From Actinomycetales bacterium (GTDB taxonomy: Bacteria > Actinomycetota > Actinomycetes > S36-B12), in assembly GCA_018970765.1 (NCBI GenBank), contig JAGWVT010000015.1, positions 1 through 44,377 on the forward strand: DNA of 44,377 nt, read 5' to 3'. The notes beneath the pieces were generated by a model that was not told the origin of the DNA, searched no databases, and saw only the letters and a program-made list of their open reading frames with translations. The position numbers and the translations under genes were made by a program. Positions 38,420 through 44,377 of the stretch are shown piece by piece; within the stretch, counting starts at the first letter, position 1, and each line of letters begins with the position of its first letter.

Positions 38420-38781
38420 TGGATCGTCGAGCAGCCAAAGAGATCCTGCATCTCGAAGCATGGCTTGTCCGCGTGACTGAGATTGTGGAACGCGGGCAAG
38501 AGGCCTACTTGAACGATGCGATCCTGCAGGAGGCAGGGGATTCCCTCATGATCAAGGTAGGCGAGGCCGCCAATCGACTGAGTCGAATGAGTTCCCTCCC
38601 AACCGGTGATTTTGACTGGGCTATCGCCGTGGCAAATCGGAACTTTCTCGTTCATCAGTATGACGAGATCAATCGACATATGACTTGGCTGACCCTGTCC
38701 AGGGATCTGGCCAATTGGAGAACTTCAATCCAGGTACTTATTGATCAGGCACTTCAAATCACTTCAGAAGAAACCCCGTAG
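38419..38781 (+). CDS. hepT: HepT-type HEPN toxin (DUF86)
   Basis: A 120-residue all-helical HEPN protein, presumed ribonuclease toxin. The hallmark R-x4-H-x-Y is intact: R74, H79, Y81 in ANRNFLVHQY, where the Tyr is the residue modified by MntA in studied systems. Other family marks are ILQEAGDSLMIKVGEAANRLS. Coding is noticeably less G+C-rich than flanking genes, which fits a mobile module. It is directly coupled to mntA. Alternative: a HEPN protein without RNase activity, but the intact motif argues against this. Confidence 0.9.
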   Translation: MDRRAAKEILHLEAWLVRVTEIVERGQEAYLNDAILQEAGDSLMIKVGEAANRLSRMSSLPTGDFDWAIAVANRNFLVHQYDEINRHMTWLTLSRDLANWRTSIQVLIDQALQITSEETP

Positions 38782-38805
38782 GCCCCCACATCACGTTCGC
38801 AATCA

Positions 38806-38826
38806 CGGTTTGAACCCGCTCAACCG
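38806..38826 (+). terminator. Possible hairpin after hepT
   Basis: CGGTTTGA, a 6-nt loop, then TCAACCG can pair as a 7-bp stem with one bulged T. It lies 25 nt after the hepT stop and before the next promoter. It is weak and has no T-run. Confidence 0.3.
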
Positions 38827-38838
38827 GGGATCCGGCGG

Positions 38839-38867
38839 CTGACCTATTCCCCAGGGGCGCCTACGAT
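38839..38867 (+). promoter_or_regulatory. Promoter for acyltransferase gene (leaderless)
   Basis: CTGACC (38839-38844), a 17-nt spacer and TACGAT (38862-38867), ending 5 nt before the GTG start at 38873. Spacing and distance fit a sigma-70-type promoter whose transcript would begin at or very near the start codon. Confidence 0.45.
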
Positions 38868-38872
38868 GTGCT

Positions 38873-40771
38873 GTGGCCGCCGAACAGGTGACCAGCGCTA
38901 CTCCCTGGAAGATCGATGCCGGGCGACGTGCCGGGGAGATGGGCTACCTGCCCGGCCTGGATGGTATTCGCGCCCTGGCTGTCCTTGGCGTGCTGCTGTA
39001 TCACGCAGACCTCGTCTGGATTCAGGGCGGCTTCCTGGGAGTCGACGTCTTCTTCGTCCTCAGCGGCTTTCTCATCACCTCCCTGATCCTGGAGGAGTTC
39101 GACCGCAGCGGTCGCATCGATTTCAAGCGCTTCTACCTCGGCCGCGCCCGTCGCCTGCTGCCAGCGCTGATCCTCATGCTCGCGGTGGTCGGCACGGCAG
39201 TGGCCATCTGGTACCCCGATGCGGCGCGCCAGCTCATCGGCGACACCGTGGCATCGGCGTTCTACGTCAACAACTGGTGGTACGTCCTCGCGGACCAGTC
39301 CTATTTCGAATTCACCGGACGACCCCCGCTGCTGAAGCACCTGTGGTCATTGGCTGTCGAGGAACAGTTCTATCTGGTCTGGCCACTTGTCGCGTTTCTT
39401 GTGATGCGCCGCATGGGACGTCGGGGAGTTCTCGCGGTGGCGCTAGCCCTGGCTCTGCTTTCCACCATCTGGATGACGGTGCTGTCCGTCAACTCCGGAT
39501 TTCCTGAACTCGCCGACCCAAGCCGCGCCTACTTCGGGACCGATGCCCACGCGATGGGACTGCTCATTGGCGCCGGGTTTGCCTGTGCCTGGCGGCCGGG
39601 ACGCCTGCCGGAGACCATTCGCCGCGGCGCGGTCATCACGTTGACCACAACCGGGATTCTGGCGCTGCTGACCATCGTTGGATTCTTTGTGTGGGTCGGT
39701 GAGTTCACTCCGTGGCTCTACCAGCGCGGCGGATTCGCGATTCTCGCGCTGGTTGTCACCGTACTGATCGCCACCGCAACGCATCCAGCCGTGCCACTTG
39801 GCCGCTGGCTGGGCCGGCAACCGATGAGGTACATCGGCCAGCGTTCCTACGGGCTCTATCTGTGGCACTGGCCGATCTTCATGGTCACTCGGCCCAACCT
39901 GGACGTGCCCTTCGACGGTATCGGCCTATTCATATTGCGCATGGTGCTCACCTTCGGCATCGCGGAGCTGAGTTATCGATTCGTGGAGATTCCAATCCGT
40001 CGCGGAGCGATTGGCCGGTGGGTCAGCGGTTGGCGTGGTGCACAGGGTGAGGAACGTCGACGCCGCACCCGTCAGGGCATCTTCGCGGTCACGGCCACGG
40101 TGCTCGCGGTGGCATTGCTCGGGTTCGGCCTAGGCCGGGCGGCCAGCCAGGCTGCGCCCGTTGCTCAGGACGTCGCCGAGGCGATTGGCGTAGCCGACGG
40201 TGGACCGACGGAAGTGACCATTGACGGTGACCAGGGCGCCACCAGCGCGGCCAGCCCTGGTTCGAGTTCCTCGGCAACGCCTTCCAGCGAAGTTGAGGTG
40301 GTTGACAACGGCCCCATCAGCCTGATCGGCGACTCCGTGCTCCTAGGCGCACGCAAAACCGTGCAGGAAGTCATTCCCGGCGCACGTGTCGATGCCGCCG
40401 TTTCCCGCATGCCCGGTGCATTCGTCGGTCGTGTCAAGAAACTCAAGAAGCGCAACAAACTGGCGCCCATCGTCGTGCTCCATCCCGGTACCAACGGGGT
40501 GCTGCCTGCATCAATGCTGCGGGAGATGCTGGATCCGCTCGTGGACACACCGACGGTGATTGTGGTGAATGCCTCCGTTCCACGTACCTGGGAGCAACGC
40601 AATAACAAAGTGGTCAATGATGTGATCACGGACTATCCCAATGTCGTGCTAGCGGACTGGAAAACAGCAAGCCAGGATCATCCCGAGTACTTCGTCAGCG
40701 ATGGCATCCACCTAACGAGCAAGGGTGCAAAGGCCTATGCAGCACTGATTAAGCGGGCGGCTGATCTGTGA
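38873..40771 (+). CDS. Membrane acyltransferase 3 with C-terminal SGNH domain (OafA-like)
   Basis: A 632-residue protein. Residues ~24-375 form an acyltransferase-3 membrane domain with about 10-11 hydrophobic segments; the R-x10-H motif is R33/H44 in GIRALAVLGVLLYH, with GGFLGVDVFFVLSGFLIT, HLWSLAVEEQFYLVWP and SYGLYLWHWPIF following. A TM segment near 405 and a Ser/Thr-rich linker lead to an extracytoplasmic SGNH domain with GDSV (486-489) and DGIHLTSKG (D610, H613). Such fusions O-acetylate cell-wall glycans. The start is GTG 38873. It overlaps the next gene by 4 nt (GTGA). Confidence 0.9.
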   Translation: MAAEQVTSATPWKIDAGRRAGEMGYLPGLDGIRALAVLGVLLYHADLVWIQGGFLGVDVFFVLSGFLITSLILEEFDRSGRIDFKRFYLGRARRLLPALILMLAVVGTAVAIWYPDAARQLIGDTVASAFYVNNWWYVLADQSYFEFTGRPPLLKHLWSLAVEEQFYLVWPLVAFLVMRRMGRRGVLAVALALALLSTIWMTVLSVNSGFPELADPSRAYFGTDAHAMGLLIGAGFACAWRPGRLPETIRRGAVITLTTTGILALLTIVGFFVWVGEFTPWLYQRGGFAILALVVTVLIATATHPAVPLGRWLGRQPMRYIGQRSYGLYLWHWPIFMVTRPNLDVPFDGIGLFILRMVLTFGIAELSYRFVEIPIRRGAIGRWVSGWRGAQGEERRRRTRQGIFAVTATVLAVALLGFGLGRAASQAAPVAQDVAEAIGVADGGPTEVTIDGDQGATSAASPGSSSSATPSSEVEVVDNGPISLIGDSVLLGARKTVQEVIPGARVDAAVSRMPGAFVGRVKKLKKRNKLAPIVVLHPGTNGVLPASMLREMLDPLVDTPTVIVVNASVPRTWEQRNNKVVNDVITDYPNVVLADWKTASQDHPEYFVSDGIHLTSKGAKAYAALIKRAADL

Positions 40772-41919
40772 TTGACGCCAATGTTTGGGATGTCATCGTC
40801 GTTGGTGCCGGACCTGCAGGGGCCATGGCAGCGCTGCGGGCAGCGCAAAGCGGGGCGCAGGTACTCCTCCTGGAGCGGGAACGTCTCCCGCGTTACAAAT
40901 TGTGTGGTGGCGGCCTTATCGGTCTGACTCTGCAGTCCCTACCTGACGGATTCATCGTGCCCAGCCTGAACCAGGCAAAGTCAGCAACCTTCACGATGAA
41001 TCTTGCCGCCGAGCGCACCCGTACGGCGGAAGAAGTGATCATCCCCATGGTCATGCGCGACACGTTCGATGCACAACTGGTCGACTTCGCTGTCGAGCAT
41101 GGTGTGCAATTGCGCACCGAAGTTTTAGTCGAGCGTGTAGAACCAGGGCCCGATGAGGTCACGGTGCTGACTAGCGGCGGACCGCTGCGTGCCCGCGTCG
41201 TGATTGGTGCCGATGGCAGCACCTCGCGGGTGGCACGTGCTGCCGGTGCGAAGTTCGCGCAGATAGACCTCGGGCTCGAGGTGGAGGTGGAGGTGCCCGA
41301 TCGCATTCAGCAGCAGTGGGCTGGACGGGTGCTAATCGACTTCGGACGCATCCCGGGCGGATACGCGTGGATCTTTCCCAAAGGTGACCGCCTCACTGTC
41401 GGAGCGATCGCGGCCAAGGGATATGCGCAGGAGCAACGGCGCTATGTGCAGGACATGCTGCGACGGTTTGAACTCGAGCTTTATCCACAGGCCGTCTCGG
41501 CAGGGCACCTCACGCGATGCCGCACCAATGACTCGCCATTGGCAGCAGATCGACTCCTCCTGGCCGGGGACGCCGCCGGACTCCTGGAACCGTGGACGCG
41601 CGAGGGAATTTCTTTCGCCCTACGAAGTGGTCGGTTGGCCGGCGAGGCCGCTGCCGATGTCGCATGTGGGCGACAAACCTGGTCGGTGGCTGCAGCGCAC
41701 TATCGGGACGCTATCACCGACACCCTGGGAGCGGAGATGACCGTTGGCTTTCGCGCCCTGGCGGCATACGAGCGGCATCCGTCAGCGTTCGCAAAGGCGC
41801 TGTCGAGTACCGGAACTGGCTGGCGATCATTCGTGCGCCTGGCCCGCGGCGAGACGACATTGGCCCGTGCTGGCAGGCGACCGCAGGTACGCCTCGCCCT
41901 GGCGGCCCTTGCTCGCTGA
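40768..41919 (+). CDS. Geranylgeranyl-reductase-family FAD-dependent oxidoreductase
   Basis: A 383-residue flavoprotein. The FAD dinucleotide motif is VIVVGAGPAGAMAALRAA (8-25); then RYKLCGGGL, VVIGADGSTSRVARAAG, the family signature PGGYAWIFPKGDRLTVG, and the second FAD motif LLLAGDAAGLLEPWTREGISFAL. Family members saturate isoprenoid chains of lipids, quinones or polyprenyl carriers; the exact substrate cannot be told. The GTG start overlaps the acyltransferase stop, so the two are coupled, suggesting envelope lipid or carrier modification (inference). Confidence 0.87.
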   Translation: MIDANVWDVIVVGAGPAGAMAALRAAQSGAQVLLLERERLPRYKLCGGGLIGLTLQSLPDGFIVPSLNQAKSATFTMNLAAERTRTAEEVIIPMVMRDTFDAQLVDFAVEHGVQLRTEVLVERVEPGPDEVTVLTSGGPLRARVVIGADGSTSRVARAAGAKFAQIDLGLEVEVEVPDRIQQQWAGRVLIDFGRIPGGYAWIFPKGDRLTVGAIAAKGYAQEQRRYVQDMLRRFELELYPQAVSAGHLTRCRTNDSPLAADRLLLAGDAAGLLEPWTREGISFALRSGRLAGEAAADVACGRQTWSVAAAHYRDAITDTLGAEMTVGFRALAAYERHPSAFAKALSSTGTGWRSFVRLARGETTLARAGRRPQVRLALAALAR

Positions 41920-41934
41920 CCCATACGTGGCGAT

Positions 41935-42702
41935 CTACGCCAAGCCCTTCCAGAAAGCATGGATAGTGCGGGCTACCTCAGTCGGCGCCTCAATCGGTGA
42001 GAGGTGGCCGGCGCCGTCGATGATCTGTCGATGACCAGAGCGAAGCACTGCGAGCATCTGGTCCTGTTCAACCTGCGGGCTCAATTCGTCCTCGTCGCCG
42101 TATACGACGAGCACAGGGCAGGTGAGTTCGGCGAGGGTGGCCAGCGAGTCCGGCCGCTGCGCCATCGCACGCTGGTACCACGCCACCGTGGCCGGGGGTG
42201 CCTGCCGGAGCATCGCACGCACTGATTGCGCGACCTCAGGGCGATCGCGCAGCGTGCTCGGCCCAAGGAGCTTTGGCAGTAGTTGATCGACCAGCACCTC
42301 GCCGATTGTTGCTGGGTCCTGCTCGGCTCGAAGAGCAGTTGCCAGGCGAACCTCGCGAGCCTGATCCGAATCGGCCGTGGCCTTGGTATCGACGAGCACA
42401 AGGCCCGCAAGCAGATCAGGCCGGCGACGTGCCATAGCCATTGCGACATAACCACCGAGCGACACTCCAGCCAGCAGGAACGGTGGCGCATGATCGCCAG
42501 CAAGCAGTTGATTCAGAACCGCGTCAGCAACCACAGCGAGGTTCGGCGGTGCATCGGGTAGTGCTGTTCCCTCGAAGCCAGGCAGTGCTGGCACCACGAT
42601 CGGCATTTCCCCACTGGAATCCGCCGCAAGCTCTGTCACAACCGAGGACCACAGGTTCGGACCGAAGGGAAACGCATGCAACAGCACCAGCGGTGCGTTC
42701 AC
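41935..42702 (-). CDS. Alpha/beta-fold hydrolase
   Basis: A 255-residue alpha/beta hydrolase with the nucleophile in GVSLGGY (S81), Asp in VVYGDEDELSP and His in DGAGHLSPIEAP. The oxyanion segment LLHAFPFGPNLW opens the protein. It resembles 3-oxoadipate enol-lactonase/BioH-like hydrolases, but the substrate is unknown. The GTG start overlaps the stop of the next upstream hydrolase by 4 nt (GTGA). It is convergent with the reductase gene, 15 bp apart. Confidence 0.85.
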   Translation of the reverse strand: MNAPLVLLHAFPFGPNLWSSVVTELAADSSGEMPIVVPALPGFEGTALPDAPPNLAVVADAVLNQLLAGDHAPPFLLAGVSLGGYVAMAMARRRPDLLAGLVLVDTKATADSDQAREVRLATALRAEQDPATIGEVLVDQLLPKLLGPSTLRDRPEVAQSVRAMLRQAPPATVAWYQRAMAQRPDSLATLAELTCPVLVVYGDEDELSPQVEQDQMLAVLRSGHRQIIDGAGHLSPIEAPTEVARTIHAFWKGLA

Positions 42703-43463
42703 AGGTCACTCCACCGCGTCATCGGGCCAGCCCAATCAGTGGGTAGCGGTGCACGATCTGGCACTACGACCGCTGTCACCGCATCCAGCACAATGCGTAC
42801 GAATCGCTCCCCCACCCACAGGTGGCGTCCATCGGGTACCACAATCACTTCGGCCTGCGGCACCTGCGCGAAGCGCTCTTGGGCCGGCTCGGCCGGTAGG
42901 TAGTCATCGAGTTCCGGCACGATACAGACCAAACGTGCCTGGCTGGTTGACCAGCACTGCAACTCATCGTCGCTGGTGTAACGAAGTGGCGGTGAGAGCA
43001 GGATTGCGCCGCGAATATCGTGCAACCGATTCGGATCCGATGCGCCAAACTTCAGGATCACATCGGTGCCGAAGGACCAACCAACAAGCCACGGTGTCGG
43101 TAGACCTGCCGCAGCAGCGAACGCAACGGCCGCCGCCAGATCGAGTTGCTCACCTCTTGCCTCGTCGAAATCACCCGTGCTGGTACCCGCGGCGCTGGTG
43201 GTGCCCCGTGTGTTGAAGCGCAGAATGGCAACCTGCGCCAGGGCCGGCAGTCGCCACGCCATCTTGCGTAGCAGATGCGAGTCCATCATGCCGCCGTGTG
43301 TTGGCAGCGGATGCACGCAGATAATCGTCGCCAACGGCGGTTGATCAGCCGGCAGTGCGAGTTCGCCGACCAGATTCAACCCATCACTGGTACGTATCGT
43401 CACAGGTTCACGCCGGGCAGGAAGGACAGAGTTCGCCACGATCGGCGAAGGCTCCTGGTTCAC
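42699..43463 (-). CDS. Alpha/beta-fold hydrolase (COG2945-like)
   Basis: A 254-residue hydrolase: ICVHPLPTHGGMMDSHLLRKMAW, LRFNTRGTTSAAGTSTGDFDEARGE and the nucleophile in GWSFGTDV (S130), followed by a likely Asp in PELDDYLPA and His in PDGRHLWVG. The H-P-x-P-x-HGG region and the F-N-x-RG pattern match the COG2945 group, and the remembered position next to nucS-type genes is actinobacterial. GTG 43463 overlaps the upstream stop by 4 nt. Substrate unknown. Confidence 0.85.
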   Translation of the reverse strand: MNQEPSPIVANSVLPARREPVTIRTSDGLNLVGELALPADQPPLATIICVHPLPTHGGMMDSHLLRKMAWRLPALAQVAILRFNTRGTTSAAGTSTGDFDEARGEQLDLAAAVAFAAAAGLPTPWLVGWSFGTDVILKFGASDPNRLHDIRGAILLSPPLRYTSDDELQCWSTSQARLVCIVPELDDYLPAEPAQERFAQVPQAEVIVVPDGRHLWVGERFVRIVLDAVTAVVVPDRAPLPTDWAGPMTRWSDL

Positions 43464-43759
43464 CGACCTGTCCGTCGATCACGGTGGTGGCGTCGCTGCC
43501 AGCAGGCACTATGCCAGTGCCGCCGCTGCTCCAATCCGGTGCCACCGCGGCCATCTTCTAGCGGCCAAGCCACCACATGCGGGGTGGCCGGTCGAATCTC
43601 ATGGTCGCAGCCAGGGCACCGATAGGGCTTGGTCGAGGTAGACCCCGTGATGGACTGCACGACCCAGTCCTCGCCGTCAAAGTCCTCCACCCGCCGATGC
43701 TGAGCACTGATCGGGCGCTCATCCGGCTCCGTGCTTTGCCGGCGATTCTTGCGACCCAT
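43460..43759 (-). CDS. Conserved actinobacterial small zinc-binding protein
   Basis: A 99-residue basic protein, often annotated 'ATP/GTP-binding protein' in actinobacteria, though no P-loop is visible. The core is VEDFDGEDWVVQSITGS then YRCPGCDHEI and a later RRHWHSACWQRR: Cys-x2-Cys plus His/Cys ligands suggest a zinc ribbon. The N- and C-termini are Arg-rich. ATG 43759 (MGRKNRRQ) is preferred; the frame extends upstream into nucS. It lies 52 bp after nucS and overlaps the next hydrolase by 4 nt. Function unknown. Confidence 0.8.
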   Translation of the reverse strand: MGRKNRRQSTEPDERPISAQHRRVEDFDGEDWVVQSITGSTSTKPYRCPGCDHEIRPATPHVVAWPLEDGRGGTGLEQRRHWHSACWQRRHHRDRRTGR

Positions 43760-43811
43760 GATGACCGTCTCGCTCCCAGTGAGATTCCTCAGACTGCGCA
43801 AGCCTACGCGT

Positions 43812-44377
43812 TCAAAAGAGTCGAGCCGATGGATCATCCAGACCCCGCAGCGCGTCGTAGTCCAACACCACGCAGCGAATCCCGCGGTCCTCGGCCAGTG
43901 TCCGAGCCTGTGGTCGGATCTCCTGAGCAGCCAAGACTCCAGCTACCGGGGCCAACAGGGGATCGCGGTTAAGCAGCTCGAGATAGCGAGTGAGTTGTTC
44001 GACGCCATCGATCTCAGCGCGTCGCTTGATTTCCACCGCGACGCTGCGCCCCGTGGCATCCCGGCAGAGCAGGTCGACCGGCCCGATAGCGGTCGGAAAC
44101 TCCCGGCGAACCAAGGTCCAGCCGGTTCCCAGGGTCTGGACGTGCAGGGCAAGCAACTGCTGTAAGTGCGCCTCCACGCCGTCCTTCACTAACCCAGGAT
44201 CCACACCCAGGTCGTGGTTCAGGTCAGCGACGATTTCGTGCAACTGAATGGTCAATGACTCCCCTGCACGATTCGTGACCACCCACTCTTCCTGAGAGGG
44301 TGGAGACGCATCACTGCCGGCAACACTGACCTGCAGGGTGCACGGGGGACTCATCCAATTGAGGGGCTTGTAGGAGC
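43812..44377 (-). CDS. nucS: Endonuclease NucS/EndoMS (5'-truncated by window edge)
   Basis: NucS is the mismatch-specific endonuclease of actinobacteria and archaea that replaces MutSL. The visible C-terminal ~188 residues begin [13 protein letters not shown], which matches the known internal sequence, so the frame continues beyond the right edge and ATG 44354 is not the start. The nuclease domain is intact: [38 protein letters not shown] (catalytic Asp and E-x-K), [15 protein letters not shown] and [20 protein letters not shown]. Roughly 35-40 N-terminal residues are probably missing. Confidence 0.93.
   Translation of the reverse strand, partial: SYKPLNWMSPPCTLQVSVAGSDASPPSQEEWVVTNRAGESLTIQLHEIVADLNHDLGVDPGLVKDGVEAHLQQLLALHVQTLGTGWTLVRREFPTAIGPVDLLCRDATGRSVAVEIKRRAEIDGVEQLTRYLELLNRDPLLAPVAGVLAAQEIRPQARTLAEDRGIRCVVLDYDALRGLDDPSARLF

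Noticed and set aside
44352-44354. ATG 44354 as the start of nucS
   Set aside because: The codons upstream to the window edge read SYKPLNW, an internal NucS sequence, so the gene continues beyond the edge.

Overview
The window looks like chromosomal DNA of a high-G+C actinobacterium (Actinomycetota) with a compact genome. Genes are packed with 1-4 bp overlaps (ATGA, GTGA, TGAGATG), many starts are GTG, and several operons seem to begin without a leader. Actinobacterial marker genes are present: NucS mismatch endonuclease, GlgE maltosyltransferase, a MetE-like protein between mnmA and ligA, and a small zinc-binding protein beside nucS. From memory, the gene order matches two mycobacterial blocks joined here: Rv3009c-Rv3039c (gatCAB, ligA, mnmA, iscS-like, etfAB, methyltransferase, GH57, glycosyltransferase, methyltransferase, echA) and Rv1321-Rv1328 (nucS, epimerase, thioredoxin, glgB, glgE, glgP). 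No rRNA, tRNA, CRISPR array or transposase was seen, and no gene-free stretch exceeds 300 bp.

Layout. 1-1272 (-): a thiamine-diphosphate E1 dehydrogenase with alpha and beta parts fused in one frame, cut by the left edge. 1498-2180 (+): a small membrane protein, then a 37-codon ORF with an extremely strong ribosome binding site and a hairpin. 2258-3955 (-): ilvD. 3997-15611 (-): one long tightly packed run, etfB-etfA-cysteine desulfurase-mnmA-MetE-like-ligA-gatC-gatA-gatB-hydroxyacid dehydrogenase, joining electron transfer, tRNA thiolation, DNA ligation and Gln-tRNA amidation. 15744-18076 (+): methyltransferase and GH57 branching-type enzyme.

18077-22510 interrupts the otherwise conserved polysaccharide block. 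It holds a small-ORF/nucleotidyltransferase module (toxin-antitoxin-like) flanked by a ~143-bp direct repeat of the GH57 3' end, a winged-helix regulator, a DUF6671-like zinc-ribbon protein, a Thermus-type isocitrate dehydrogenase, and an orphan cysD. The last two diverge from a shared palindromic promoter. The polysaccharide block then resumes on the minus strand (22507-26310) with a hexapeptide acyltransferase, GT4 glycosyltransferase, methyltransferase and enoyl-CoA hydratase.

26367-33340 is an alpha-glucan hub: glgP divergent from glgE-glgB. With the GH57 enzyme and the GT4 enzyme, the window carries the tools to build, branch, methylate, acylate and degrade alpha-glucans, possibly including a mycobacterial-type polymethylated polysaccharide (inference).

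33344-37887 has a lipoprotein, CnoX-like thioredoxin, MeaB GTPase, a PotD-like binding protein and methylmalonyl-CoA epimerase; a 12-bp tandem repeat separates meaB from cnoX. 37946-38781 is a MntA/HepT (MNT-HEPN) module. 38873-41919 is a membrane acyltransferase-SGNH protein coupled to a geranylgeranyl-reductase-family flavoprotein. 41935-44377 (-) has two alpha/beta hydrolases, a zinc-binding protein and nucS, cut by the right edge. Gene functions are assigned by recognition of motifs and remembered family sequences; no search was run.
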